From: Incurvaria masculella
Taxonomy: Eukaryota > Arthropoda > Insecta > Lepidoptera > Incurvariidae
Length of the DNA stretch: 64,000 nucleotides
Assembly: GCA_946894095.1 (NCBI GenBank)
Contig: OX335645.2
Location: forward strand, 11,183,001 to 11,247,000
Direction of reading: 5' to 3'
The position numbers were made by a program, and so were the translations under genes. Each line of letters begins with the position of its first letter. Within the stretch, counting starts at the first letter, position 1. Shown here piece after piece: positions 1 through 11,429 of the stretch. The notes beneath the pieces are model-generated. The model did no database searches. It saw nothing but the letters and a program-made list of their open reading frames with translations, and had not been told where the DNA came from.

Positions 1-108
1 ATATCATATAATGCAAAAATATTTCATACGATAAGCGCCCTTATTTATATAGATTTAAAGATTATACTCGCACGCGACTTTTCGACCGTCTCAATTTTGT
101 GAGCGCGA
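1..108 (+). repeat. Fragment of TATACG foldback family, cut by the window edge
   Basis: These bases align with 60690-60786 in the same orientation and share the blocks CATACGATAAGCGCCCTTAT and GCACGCGACTTTTCGAC. The fuller copy lies immediately beside a perfect hairpin, so the missing left part of this copy probably lies upstream of the window. Confidence 0.75.
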
Positions 109-409
109 TATTATTCTGTCAGAGTATTGTGCGAATAGCCCATAGTGGTATGAATGAAACCATAAGTGAAAGAGTTCCTTATTAAGCATTGTAACAAGAC
201 CGAAATTGCTGCGACGATTTTATTCAATGTTGCATAATTATTGACACGTTTTGAATGCCCTTCATTTGACAGCCGAAACAAAGCAACCATCAAAGAATAT
301 AAAGAACTTAGCGGTTGTTGTTTACATCTTGAGATTGTTTGTCAAGTGCATTATTTAGAAAACGTCGGAAATATCCCTGTTAGCAATCCTTTTTTCTTTA
401 TCAGTCATG

Positions 410-520
410 AGTGAACGGTTAAACTTGAATACGCGTCCTATCACCGGACTAACCATAAAAAATGCGATAGTATACGGACATAATCCGCGTATTAAAGGTA
501 GGCTGCCCACTCTGAACGCT
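410..520 (-). repeat. Dispersed repeat, inverted partner of 6060-6140
   Basis: The reverse complement of this stretch aligns with 6060-6140. Shared blocks include TTCAGAGTGGGC and CTTTAATACGCGGATTA. No terminal repeats are evident. The rest of 109-760 shows nothing I can assign. Confidence 0.6.
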
Positions 521-760
521 GCTGTTTCACAGCATTTTCAAGGGTATGCTGTGCTCCTCTACAATTATTTTCCTCAGGGCTTCAGGTTTAACTAAAAGCG
601 ATAACATCTCCAAAGCAAAAAGGTATGAGTTTTATTTATTATAAATACCTATAGTTACGTTCTTATCGTAGCTTCAGATTGAGTGTGAAACATTGAAACT
701 TATTGATCTCAAACCCGGAAATCATTTTAGCATTGCTGTATTTCAAACCTCAGGTGATCT

Positions 761-824
761 CAAGTGCCTAGCAGTTTGACTACATACCCACTCACTGGTC
801 TGAACACCAACTGCTAGGCATTTG
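761..824. repeat. Short inverted repeat (17-18 bp arms)
   Basis: The arms at 761-778 and 808-824 both carry TGCCTAGCAGTT or its complement and differ at about two positions. The 29-bp loop shows nothing recognisable. It could be a degenerate MITE end pair. Confidence 0.6.
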
Positions 825-1589
825 AAAACCTACTTTCTAGTTCATTGTTACCAAAGACTTGATTTAATTTAATAACTGCCCGGAATATAAAACAGTTTTA
901 CGTGTAGATTGGTACTTAAAATACAAATAAAAACTCCGTCCCACTCATCACGCAGGAGCGGGAACAAATAAAATAATGGTACTGTGTGGGTTCCGCCACA
1001 TAAAAATAATACCGTGGACCCGCATTTATGCTGACGGTATTCATCGTTCATGGTTCAGATCCCACATTAAACTCTATATTAAATTTTTTTCTTTACGCTT
1101 ACTTTCTCCATACTTAAAGTCAAATGTGTTGGTTTCATAGCCATTTAAAAATATTGCCTTGAATAGTCTTATTTATAGAAGACGCATTCTCTGTAAATGA
1201 AACATAACCTAACAGTTTCATGTCAGGCCCGCATTTCAGTTTTCATCATTCAAAATTCCGAAATGAACTAATCACCCTCTCACTGTCCATCCAGTTAGTC
1301 GCTAGGAAGGTGATTACTAGGAAACCCTATTTAATGTAAAGTTAAATATGAGCACAGCAATTTTTATTTCCATATCGGCCAGCTCAAGGAAAACTGATAT
1401 TTAGCTAGTGTTTGGGCTGCCTGCTTGGTAAGCACGAAGGTAGCAAAGAGCAATAAATTGTATTTTGGCTAATGACAGTTCTGTGCACCTTCCTGGTTCG
1501 ATTTCGCTTACCAAAAAATCGGTTCACAACGAATCTTTTCTGCTAAACCCATGCTCAAGCTTGGAATCCAACATCAAATTGCTTACAAA
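825..1589. other. Unassigned AT-rich DNA
   Basis: I see no gene, RNA or repeat structure here that I can support. Open frames are short and without recognisable domains. Confidence 0.6.
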
Positions 1590-2090
1590 TGTAGAACTTT
1601 GTGTATATGTTGTAAGGCAATGTGTATACTCCTGCCAGGAATTCTATACAATATCTAGTTAATGAAATAAATAAAGAACGTTTGGACCATCCCTCCATTA
1701 ACACCCATACTTTACCTAGGTATTGTGCAAAAAGCCTAGGGATTGTATAGAATACCTATGGAACCACCGCCAATGCATGCAATATGGTGTCAGGCAACAA
1801 CCTCAGACTCCCTTAGATGTTATAAATTAGTAAAGTATCTAACCTAACTTAAAACAAAAATGCTAGCTATCTACCTATAAATTCGTTTTGTTTAGGTAAC
1901 TACCAACACGTTCACTGCCCCGCCCCGCAAGTTATTACCTTCCTTGCCCTCATCTAATATACACATTTCCTGGCGTGCATTTGGTATTGTATATCATGCC
2001 TAGGTAATGTGTTATTTCAAACATTACCTGAATGTTTTAGGCATTGTATATAATGCTTAGGTATTCTATAAAATACCAGATACACATTGT
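1590..2090. repeat. Cluster of short palindromic GGTATT..AATACC motifs
   Basis: Variants of a roughly 20-bp palindromic motif recur, often overlapping CCTAGG: near 1640, 1717, 1740, 1983, 2000, 2038 and 2060. Examples are GGTATTGTATATCATGCC and GGTATTCTATAAAATACC. Copies are irregularly spaced and in both orientations, which differs from a simple microsatellite. Function unknown. Confidence 0.55.
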
Positions 2091-2271
2091 CGGTAACATA
2101 TATTTTGGTTTTTTCTTTCTTTGCCTGATAACAGCTATTAGAAGTTTTGGTAATTGTGCAACGTCAGTGACGTTAACCATTTCTCTTTATCCTTTCTGAT
2201 ATTTGGGCTGTGCACCATCAGAACCGAGTGTGACCGCATTGTCTGAACAATGCCATAATAATAATAATAAT

Positions 2272-2546
2272 GTTCTTAACCTTTTTGTAGTCATGGACCC
2301 CTTGCGGAATTAAAAAATTGTTACGAACCCCTTCCAACTCACTCAAAGGTAAAGAAAACAAGGCATTTTGAAAAAATAAATGTTTTATTTATTAACATTG
2401 AAAAAGGAAATATACGTAAAAAAAATTTTGATCACACCAGTATTTATTTTCATCATATGAAACATGCACCCTCAGCTCAGATGCCACAGACCTCCAGCAG
2501 TGATGCCACGGACCCCCAAGGGATCCATGGACCCCAGGTTAAGAAC
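2272..2546. mobile_element. hAT-like MITE with GTTCTTAACC termini
   Basis: The left end GTTCTTAACC and right end GGTTAAGAAC form terminal inverted repeats. Inside them are matching blocks around CATGGACCCC (2294-2305) and its counterpart GGATCCATGGACCCC (2521-2535). The 275-bp element has no coding capacity. Ends of this type resemble hAT (Charlie-like) termini from memory. I could not define a clean 8-bp target duplication; an (ATA)n run abuts the left end. Confidence 0.7.
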
Positions 2547-2998
2547 TGCATTAAACCATGAAAAGCACTCCATAGCGCCTGAGCATGGGTTAAAGGCCTA
2601 GGCTGTGCACCTGGATTAATTGGATTAATATTCTAGTTTAATAGAAATGTGATTTTTGGTACAAACTAATTCATTCAAGGTGTTTTTGTGGTGAGGTCTA
2701 TCCCGCTCAGATTAATACTTACTGAATTAGGTATCTAATGAAGGATAATGGAGCCATCCATGCACTGTATTAACATTAACTTATTCTATGGTATTAACAT
2801 GAGTATTAATATGGTTGTTACAGATTCTACCAAAAAAGTTGGGATGCCAGCATTCACGAAACACTTGTCTCCATGATTTGACGAACTAAATTAGTTATGA
2901 GAGTGGTTAAATGTACTTAGGTATACCTAATAATACACCATGTAAAAAGGACGAGGCCGTGATTTACTCCTAACTGAGCATTCGAATTACATAAGAAT

Positions 2999-3403
2999 GA
3001 GCGGCTCGTAGCCTAGTGGCGCGGGACTTGCCTAGCAAACCAAAGGTCTGGGTTCAAATCCTAGCATGCCCCACTTTCTTTCTCATTCTGAGTTGGATAA
3101 ATGCATTTCGTCACGAATTCGAGCTGTTCCATGGTTCGGAACCCGTGTAAAACTGTAAGTCCCCTTCCCCTACTAGGTGGTTGGGTTTAAGCCCGCCCGG
3201 CTTGGTACCATCGCATTTGATGAAAAGATGATTGAAGCGGCAATGAAAAATTTACTGTGTTCTCCAACCAGTCCAATGTAGCCGTGCTCTTAAAGGGAAG
3301 GTCCTGGCATGGCACCTAATTCCTTGGGGAATGTGGTATATTGGGCCAATATCATAACGGTAGTTTTGTGGTATTAGCCATCCATGTCAGGTTAAAAAAA
3401 AAA
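2999..3403 (+). mobile_element. Full-length tRNA-headed SINE
   Basis: A tRNA-like head carries RNA polymerase III boxes: A box TAGCCTAGTGG at 3009-3019 and B box GGTTCAAATCC at 3052-3062. A long body follows, shared with 54946-55352, and the element ends in a 10-base A run at 3394-3403. Tail landmarks are GTTCGGAACCC, TTTAAGCCCGCCCGG, GAAGCGGCAATGAAAAATTT and AGGTCCTGGCATGGCACC. The tail bases 3268-3295, read on the other strand, closely match the unit of the large satellite at 19798-41045. It encodes no protein and would need LINE reverse transcriptase in trans. Confidence 0.9.
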
Positions 3404-5816
3404 TGTAACACATGTACAAAGGAAAATCTGAGTAACTTGACGTACGGTTTAATCCCTCCGCTGTTCCTTCTCCTTTCTATACTTTCCTGGACATTTTTTC
3501 AGTGAAAATAACCATTTTAAAATATGTTCGAATGCAAACCTCTAGCAGCTCTGAAAGGTTTGCAGCCAACTATAAACAGGTTGTAAAAAGCATGTGTTTA
3601 TTGCAATAAACATTGTAAGCATTGAAATAAAACAATGATATTTTGCTTTTATTATTTATTATCGATGCACTGAAATATATATATGTACTAATGATATAAT
3701 AAATCTAAAGAGTTTATTTTTTAAATGCGCTATTCTTGGAAATACCAATCTGATTAGAAGAAAAATGCAACGCATTAATCGGGGGTCAGGGTAACATTGA
3801 ACCAGGCTCCGCAAGGGTGATTGAACAAAACTGATCCGAGCGAGCCCGAAACCTCGAATTGTTATAAATAAGAGTGGTTTAAAAGCAGTTTGTTCCATAG
3901 AGTTAGCGGCCTTTATACCGTGGTAGCACAAATTCAATTACAAAAAAAAAATACACAGCTCATCCACTTCAAAATATTACTTAAGGTCCACTAAAACTAT
4001 CCCCGATACCCAGCTATTTCTTAAGAACGGAGAACTAGTACAATGAGCCACTTTAATTTTGTTGCATTTCCAGGTTTCAACTAGAAGAAACATGATACTA
4101 TTTAAATTTCTACTTTTCAACCACATTGAAGTCATTAGTGCTGGAAAATTATTATGTATACTACATTAGAGATATCAGATTAATCCTACTAATATTATCA
4201 ATTACAGCAAACACACCTTGTTTGCTGGTTTGTCACTCTTTAGAGTAGCAATGTATCATAGGAACAGTGATTTTTTGTAAAGATTGTTGATAGGCTGAAT
4301 AGTGACATAGGCTTAATACTTTTCATAATAAAAACTTTTCTATATGGTCCCGCCGGAGCCGGTTATTGCTATGGTGTACAATCATTACATCACATCGAAA
4401 CATGTAAATATTACATTACAATGCAGGGTTTATGCTTGCCATTTGGCAACAATTTAACTAGTGGATAAACACACCAATCCATAAATATGATGGATTAATA
4501 TGAAAAATAACTAATATGAATAATAAAAACAACAATATTTCAATGTTAAGCTCTTAGCAGATCCATATTTTGTTCTATCCATCCAGCAATCTTCAAAAGT
4601 TGGTCGAGTATCAATAAGCAGCCGTAACAAATATCTTTCGTGTTGGAGCAGCCTCGGTGCGGAAGAGTTCGCGTTGGCCTTCAGTGAAGCTCGCGCGCCG
4701 ACACTTTACTGGAGGACGTCCGCCGTCACGAGAGCTCACAGTCCCTAGTACTGTAATGATAGGACTAGGGACCTAGGACTGTAATGTGATTTTTAGAGCG
4801 CAGCGCCTGCCTGGCATCTCCGCCGCCAGGTCAGCGATCACCTAAGCTTGTTACCTGCCGAGAAGCTCGGGCAACAAGGGTTAGCATAGCACGACCATAT
4901 GATCCAGAATAGCTGCATCGTCGTCTCCGATCCACAAAAGACCAACAACAACAAACAAATTATTTGTGTAAAAAAACATGAAAAAGAGCTGTGAGCTGTC
5001 AGTTCAGACGGCTGTCATTATCTTGGTTTTTTATGTAACTTTTATCCATACGGAAAGGCAAAACCTCTCGCTATACAGCCTTTTCATTCGTAATATGAAG
5101 TGTAGGTACATGTTTTCTATTGGATCTTGTATGTAACTAAATATGGATTCAAATATGTTCTTCATTCTAGCGGAATTAGTTCTCCTACGTTGTCTGTCGC
5201 GTCACAGAATAACCAATGATTACATGTGTCCGGAACTGTGGCTGCGTTCGGGCAAAGTGCTCCGACCCATTCTGTGCAAGGAGCAATAAATAGCGTTTTT
5301 GCTAACAGAATGACAGCATATCTACTCAGGAAAGCGAAAATTAGAATAATTAGAACGAGACAATACTAGGGTGAATAATGGCTGTCATTTCATAACTTCG
5401 AAAGCGTTGTGACTCACCGAGGACTCACAGGTGAACATCTCATGACTACAGTTCCCAGTTCCATGTACCTACCTCCTCAGCCGTTTTCGCTGACCAAGAA
5501 CGGTTCAGAAACGCTCGGAATCACTCCTTTTTACTCACTTAAACTACGATTCCACAGCTCAAAATGTACAAAAAATTCGTAAAACTGACAGTTTGTATTC
5601 TAATTGCAATCGCAGCTGCAAGTTGCAAAATTTCCGTGCTTGCACTGCGGGCTGGCTTGCGGGATCACTGACTTTCAGAATGACGTCACCGTGCTATTCC
5701 CAACTCATGCGCACGTTCAAAATTACGTGCAATTTCAACTGCTTGTATTTACAAAATCACTGTGTATAACCAAACTAAATAAAAAATAATGTTTCCTTAT
5801 AATTATGCCTTGGGTT
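3404..5816. other. Unassigned DNA
   Basis: No gene or well-bounded element recognised. A slightly GC-richer stretch at 4640-4880 contains TCGCGCGCCGACACTTTACT but no open frame of note. Remaining bases are AT-rich. Confidence 0.55.
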
Positions 5817-5999
5817 TACAACGCGATTCAAATAAGAATGGGACGGAGCTCGTGACTAACTTCACTCGAATTCGCGAGGGAAAGTACGCGGCAACACCGC
5901 GGTAAAGTACTGAAGTTTGTGAAGTGAAGTGAGGGCTTTAGCAGTTTGACATTGAAAATGGTGGTGATATTTTCCTATTCTTATTTGAATCGCATTGTA
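5817..5999. mobile_element. Short MITE with TA-flanked 24-bp inverted ends
   Basis: The ends at about 5817-5843 and 5973-5999 are inverted copies containing GCGATTCAAATAAGAAT. Both sides have TA at the junction, compatible with a TA target duplication as in Tc1/mariner-type MITEs. The interior has no coding capacity. Confidence 0.75.
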
Positions 6000-6059
6000 C
6001 AAAGGTTTTAAACAATAATCACAAACTTGTGTTCTTCTCTATTAGAACACAAACACCAT

Positions 6060-6140
6060 ATTCAGAGTGGGCGGACAAACTTTAATACGCGGATTACGTC
6101 CGGTCTAAGTCGCAATTTGGATGGTTGGTTTTTTGGATTT
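6060..6140 (+). repeat. Dispersed repeat, partner of 410-520
   Basis: Aligns with the reverse complement of 410-520 over about 80 bases with several mismatches. From 6141 to 7159 I see no further assignable feature; short overlapping open frames near 6745-7144 lack any recognisable domain. Confidence 0.6.
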
Positions 6141-7159
6141 TTTTACAGATTACTCTATATACGACTGAAAGTCTATGGACTAGTCATTAATACACACCCT
6201 GCATTCCGAATTGCGTACATTGCAAATACCGCAGAGAAAGCGAATACAATGAATATTTGGTGTTCCGAATTGCACGTTATCAAATCGGAACGAATTTGAG
6301 CAGACATATCTGTCAGAGCTACCTCATAATGCCTTGTAAGTCTCGAGAGTGGTTATTTCAGGCCTAGAATTGTCTAACTGGACTAATAAACGGCGAAAGG
6401 CCATCGTTATTTCAGAATACAAGTGCATACTATCAGATAAACACGCTTAATGACAGCTCGATGACAACCATTTGACAGCGTACGCGGTGCACATTCTCTA
6501 AACCGTGAACACTTTGTACGATCTGTGTGCGGTCTATAGTCACGTCCCTAATGTCAAAATGACGTTCACGGGAGTGAATATATAAGCAATTCGAAACGGT
6601 CGGATACGCGTACATTGTGAATTCTCCGCAATGTACGCATTTCGGAACGCAGTGCCAGTTTCCCGAAAATGTGTACAGTTTCTTTAAGTCTGTGGTAAAT
6701 GAGAACCCCGTACCACCCCTTATAGTCTGTGCCCGTACAAGGAGATGGCGTCAGATGGCGTCCATCTTTGTGAATTGATTTCGGTTGTTCTTATTATAAT
6801 GAAAATAAGTAGAAGTTTGTGTTTTGTGTCGCATTTTGTCAGCAGAGGTTTGCTAGCTTGCCTAGTGCGAGCGTTAATTCAGTTCAGTCCGGAGAATATA
6901 GTGTTTGTTCGTGCTGCGCATGGGGATTGTGAGAAAATGTCGACCAAAGGCGCTGAAGATACATAGGCCGAATACCGCGCGAGGATCGCGCCAGGACGCC
7001 CCGCCTGAAGACCGGTCAGCGGAAACAGGCACGCCACGTGCCCAAAACGAACCCGACCGTAGAATGCTACTGGATGGACCCGTACTTGCATGGTTAATAC
7101 CACACATCATTTTATCGTCATTATTTAGACTACAACCTACATGAACTAGGTATCATGCC

Positions 7160-7236
7160 AGTTCATTCCTTTTATGACAGGGCTACATTGAACTGTATGG
7201 AAAACAGACATATTTCCTTTAATGTGATGGTATCAT
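7160..7236 (-). mobile_element. SINE tail fragment (antisense)
   Basis: TTTTATGACAGGGCTACATT followed by GAACTGTATGGAAAACA corresponds to the antisense of the SINE tail (compare 55186-55234). The head and the remainder of the body are absent. The GGCTACATTGAACTG core is the same one that dominates the satellite. Confidence 0.65.
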
Positions 7237-7295
7237 TAACGCGAGCAGGATTTTAGCACCTATGGTCAGTCCGTAAGCATCAGAAAATTTCGCCT

Positions 7296-7609
7296 CCCAT
7301 ACAAACGTAGTTTACTAATAATTTGAAAATCACTGTTCCAACTTACTTGAAATTTGGTACCTAATATTAGGCTACAAATATCCATGTCTGCATGTCTTTG
7401 TTTTTTCGATAAATTTATTCTGGGTCAAACCAGAGAGAAATCAAAACTTGTATGAAAATTTTCTTTTTGCTTTCATTTAATTCAGTTTGCATTTTTCAAA
7501 AAAACAAAAGCATGCAGACACAGATATTTGTTACCTGATATTGGATATTAAATATAAATTTAATTGGAATAGCGGTTTCCAAATGATTAGTAAACTACGT
7601 TTGTATGGG
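7296..7609. mobile_element. MITE with CATACAAACGTAG termini
   Basis: Inverted ends begin CCCATACAAACGTAGTTTAC on both sides and continue imperfectly for about 45 bp. The 314-bp element has no coding capacity. Related sequence occurs at 43310-43612 and, broken up, around 42050-42190 and 42600-42812. Interior landmarks are TTCTGGGTCAAACCA and GCAGACACAGATATTTGTT. Confidence 0.8.
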
Positions 7610-7803
7610 GAGCATAGCTTACCGGCCGTTCTTAAGAAATAAGAAGTTAAGTGTGGAATCTGAACCACAAACAACTTATTCCTTTGCCGCTTCTTATGAT
7701 GATATTTTCAACCTGTCGGAACCCAAATGTCACGTTTTGTGACCTTAGAAAAATAATCTTAAACTATGTAGATTCACTTAACATATGTTTAGGTAAATGA
7801 CCT

Positions 7804-8134
7804 GAGCCGGTAGTCTCAGTTGTCACCTAAATTGGCGTTTACGCCAAACCGATCGACTGGCGCTTTCAAATGTATGGAGAAAATGAAAAGCGCGCGCGTG
7901 CAGTGGGCGTTAAGCGAACTAACATTTGCGAGTCTGAGTTGGATTTGACAGCTTACTCAACGTTGCCGTAAATACGTCGCCGTTGCCGTTTACGTAGACT
8001 CCGTGTTTTCGTACAAATTGGAAGTCTGAGTTTGACTTTGACAGCTTGAATTAGTAAAACACAGAATATCTTGTATAAACTAACTTTGGAGTTACGTAAA
8101 CGCCAATTTTGGTGAGAACTGAGACTACCGGCTC
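7804..8134. mobile_element. Short member of GAGCC inverted-repeat family
   Basis: The termini read GAGCCGGTAGTCTCAGTT on both sides and stay inverted for about 40 bp up to GGCGTTTACG. Internal sequence is collinear with both halves of the 1.5-kb element at 52292-53811, which carries about 1.2 kb more in the middle. This copy is therefore either an internally deleted derivative or the uninterrupted form. No coding capacity. Confidence 0.8.
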
Positions 8135-8256
8135 TGAAACCTGATATCTTAAGGTTATTGAAAGGTTGGTTTTAACTGAAATTGGGTCGGTGAATACAAA
8201 TTTGTTCAAAATCACGCATTGATACATCTTGGTAGTTTTTGAACAAAAAAATATGT

Positions 8257-8284
8257 GGGTCGTTCTTCGGTATTTCAGTTCAGA
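8257..8284 (+). repeat. Left terminal inverted repeat of the 4-kb transposon
   Basis: Pairs with 12188-12215 and differs at positions 11, 20 and 22 of the 28-bp repeat. It is preceded by ATGT. Confidence 0.85.
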
Positions 8285-8412
8285 TAAGATTTTTTTTTCG
8301 CAATTTTTTTTTTAATTTAAGTGTTGATATCAATTACATGTGTTCTTAACAACAAAATGTGTATGTTTCAAAACCGGGCCAGATAGTTTGCATATTTTGC
8401 ACATTTTATGGA

Positions 8413-8483
8413 TGCCAGAGGAAAATAGTGCGCAGAGGAGTGACAAAGTGACAGAGTAGTGACAATTTGGCCAGAGGAGTGAC
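8413..8483 (+). promoter_or_regulatory. Left subterminal array of CAGAGGAGTGAC motifs
   Basis: Four motif copies lie at 8413-8422 (partial), 8431-8444, 8449-8463 and 8470-8483; the clearest is GCCAGAGGAGTGAC. They sit between the left end and the reading frame. Subterminal repeats of this kind serve as transposase-binding sites in other DNA transposons; here that role is inferred. Confidence 0.65.
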
Positions 8484-8620
8484 TTTGGTCTTTAATAATA
8501 GTTTAAAATAGTTAAATTTGACAACATATTGTTTTAAAAAACTGTGTGTGTGTTTTACTAGCAGTGAAATTATCAATTTTCCGAAACTAAATTACAATTT
8601 TTGTTAGTTAAAATAAATAA

Positions 8621-8921
8621 AAAACCGGCCAAGTGCGAGTTGGACTCGCACACGAAGGGTTCCGTACCATCGCACAAGATTTACAAAATAAAACACGTTT
8701 TTTGTATGGGGCCCCCCTTTAATTATAATTATTTTATAATGTTACCTATTTGTTGTTATAGCGGCAAAATACATACATAACCTGTGAACATTTCAGCTTC
8801 CTACCTGTTGCGGTTCATGAGATACAGCCCTGTGACAGACGGACGGACAGACGGACGGACGGACAGCGGAGGCTTAGCAATAGGGTTCCGTTTTCACCCT
8901 TTGGGTACGGAACCCTAAAAA
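8621..8921 (+). mobile_element. Nested lepidopteran dispersed repeat (CCGGCCAAGTGCGAG type)
   Basis: Starts at AAAACCGGCCAAGTGCGAG, contains CACGAAGGGTTCCGTACC and the GACGGACGGACAG run, and ends GGGTACGGAACCCTAAAAA. It lies inside the transposon between the left subterminal motifs and the transposase stop codon, so it inserted after the transposon or was captured by it. Related copies are at 48932-49149, 49150-49345 and 50984-51190. Confidence 0.8.
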
Positions 8922-9090
8922 TGACAATTTCTGTCATGGAACCAAAACAATACGACAAATTCTAGCATAAAACAAAATTATAATAACAATTTATGTTATG
9001 AAACTAAATCAAAATGACAAATTCTGGCAAGACACTAATCACAATCAGGAACACAAGTGGTATATTATCATTTCTGTGTTAAAATTACAT

Positions 9091-10317
9091 TCATTGCTCG
9101 AAAATATCAACCGATTTCTTAAACTTTAGAAACACTCTCTCGCCGCTGACTACTAGACTAGGTTGAGGGAGTTTTTGAAGTAAATCTTCTATTGGTACTA
9201 ATCCCTTGTCTTCGTCATTTACTTTGAACACAGTTGCATTAGCATCGCATACTTTAAGGAATTGGATAAGTATTTCTCCGTCGTCATCTTCACTTCCACA
9301 GCACATACCCACATACCGATATTCCGATTTCTTTTGTTTGAATTTGACCAAGACATAATCGCCATCTTTGTATGTAAATTTAGAAGGGCCTGGAACATCT
9401 CTGTCTGAATCAGAATAGACATCAGCCACGCTCAGACGACCGCCATGATCAAGTGGATACATCATTTTTCCAAGGTTGTAATGCGAACAATTCTCAGAAC
9501 AGAAACAGCTTAAACTTTTCATTGTGATTCTATTTGGCATCAGTGTAGTGCCTTGCACTTGATGAACTTTTAAGGTACCGGAAAATGGTTTTATACATGA
9601 TTTCTTGCCTTCAATGAGTGCCGCTGTTAGTTGAATATCGTTATCGGTAATTATGAACGTTTTTATGCCGTCGCAGTTGTTCTCAATTGCTTTAGCAAAA
9701 TCAGTGATGGACGAAATATCTTTACCAGTTGCGACTAGTTTATCGGCAGTTCTCTTGCACACAGCCCCTACACCGTCAGGGGCTCCCTTGCCATGACCTG
9801 CCTCGTGGTAGTTCCAAGTGTAGTAACATATATTTGGACAGATGTTCTGCAACAAACAGGCCAGGAAAAAGAACATGTACTTATTACGATACTGCGTCAC
9901 GGGACCATCACTTAAGAAATGTACATTTTCAATAGTGAACGGCAGCGAGTGCAGCACAGGTTGTAGGTGAGCCATTATCGCTGAAACATTGTGGTTTAGA
10001 TTCGTTGATATGGTGCAGAAGCAATCTGTGGATTCTTTTGTGTACACCACGACCGTGTGCAGGCTTAGTTGCGTCCGAGACGATTTTTTTGTTTTAGGAT
10101 CTTCAATTTCTTCGACAGCAGCAATCCATTTTTTGTGTTTGATTAAGGTTGAATTATCAAACTCTTTGCATGTCAGGGTATGGCGATTACAATCTGTACA
10201 ATTTCTTGACAAACATTGCTCGTTGTATCGGTCACAACATAGGTTTACGAGCAGCATCTGGTGATTACTTGTGGACAAAATGTTTGCTTGGCTTAAACTT
10301 TGTAGCGTTAGGTCCAT
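9091..10317 (-). pseudogene. Transposase-like protein, C-terminal part (408 aa)
   Basis: This open frame carries a cysteine cluster at residues 27-43 (CCDRYNEQCLSRNCTDC), a FLSDGPVTQYRNK motif at about 134-146 and HGKGAPDGVGAVCKR at about 175-189. The pattern S-D-G-x3-Q-Y/F-x-N-K followed by H-G-K-G-A-x-D-G recurs in a family of insect and cnidarian transposon proteins that I recall as uncharacterised or Sola-like. Asp137 and Asp181 are candidate catalytic acidic residues; this is inference. The apparent Met start is an artefact: the upstream frame (10308-11159) runs into this one with a one-base loss in the A run opposite 10319-10321. The gene lies inside the TIR-bounded element, so its role would be transposition. 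Confidence 0.75.
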
Positions 10318-11159
10318 GTTTCATGGATAGTGCAAAGGCACGTGTCACACTCGTTGACATGTGGTTCCACTATCCAAAATGGTCGCAATTTACAAAAAAG
10401 TGAGTAGCTGATTTTCTTTTCTTTTGAAACAAGGAACTTTTTATGTAAATTTTTCATGTTGTCCAGTAGCAGTCTCTTCTGTTTTCTTTCTTTCTTTCTA
10501 GTTATACAATCTCTTTTACCGGGACACAATCTGCTGTTACAGTCTTCTTCTAGAAAATTAACAACTTGTTGTTTTGTTTCTTCACTGGTTTTATCAATTC
10601 TTCTCTTTCGGCTTAGGTCCAACAAGCTCTCTCTACCGGGTCGCATAGCTTTAATGTTCATATTATCAAAAACATTGAATTTTTTTGTTATTTTGCCACT
10701 CACAACTCTTCGAAACAACTTGTTTTCCTTGTCAGATTTTACACTTTTCAAGTTTTCTTTCAATTGCTCTTTAAGAACCTCCCCAAAAAGTAACCTTTTT
10801 TTTACTTGATTCGCATCCATCTTTTCGACCATTTTGTAACTTGTATTCGGTGTAAGATTTTCTTTAATTTTTTTAAACCTAAACATTTTTTTCTTATAAC
10901 ATCTAACTTCCTTTTTCAGTCTTTCTATTTCTTCTTGTTGTTTTAATATTAAGCGGTTTCTAGTTCTACGTTGTCTTTCGGATCGCTTTCTGGCTGCCTC
11001 AATTCTGTTATCTACTGGCTGTAGTGGCGGCATTTCTTCATCAGAGCAAGGTGGTGTAGCAGGAGCAACAGATGGATTTTGGAGATCAATACGAGCCCTT
11101 CGCTTTCTAGTTTTTTCGGCCCATACCTTTCTTATCGCACGTTGTTCTCTGGGGGTCAT
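10308..11159 (-). pseudogene. Transposase-like protein, N-terminal part (283 aa)
   Basis: The protein is very basic. Residues 1-24 include TPREQRAIRKVW and an Arg-rich run. Residues 56-95 form a basic stretch followed by a likely coiled coil (EEIERLKKEV), resembling a bZIP-like DNA-binding region. The C terminus FWIVEPHVNECDTCLC is a conserved-looking Cys motif that should continue directly into the following frame. The frame stays open upstream of the first Met until another A-run lesion near 11251-11255, so this Met is unlikely to be the true start. DNA binding is inferred from composition only. Confidence 0.7.
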
Positions 11160-11337
11160 ATTTTTTATTGATTTAGCCGTTCGCTTTTTCTTCTTATTTA
11201 GGTAGCACTTCCTTTCCTTTTCCTGTAATTGAGCATGCTTAACAGGATCATTTTTAGGCGCTGATACTGCAATCGTTCAGCTATTCTCTTCTTTTCTAAC
11301 CTTTCTTCACGAGTTTGTTTTTTTTTGTTTTCGCCAT
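11160..11337 (-). pseudogene. Disrupted N-terminal extension of the transposase
   Basis: The minus-strand sequence continues the basic, Lys/Arg/Glu-rich coding pattern, but only if the frame changes at the A run at 11251-11255 and again before the ATG at 11335-11337. As it stands it cannot encode one continuous product. Sequencing error in homopolymers is possible. Confidence 0.5.
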
Positions 11338-11429
11338 ATTCCTTGTCTATCGTTTTACCTATAACAAAATGTTAATAGTAATAAAATGTATGCATACACA
11401 AAATAAAAACGAGTCACATTATTATAGTT

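Noticed and set aside
3659..3937. Minus-strand 92-codon open frame
   Set aside because: No domain, AT-rich composition and no supporting splice or promoter context; length is compatible with chance.
10456..10809. Plus-strand 117-codon open frame
   Set aside because: It is the shadow of the Lys/Arg-rich transposase frame on the opposite strand and is rich in Leu, Ser and Phe for that reason.
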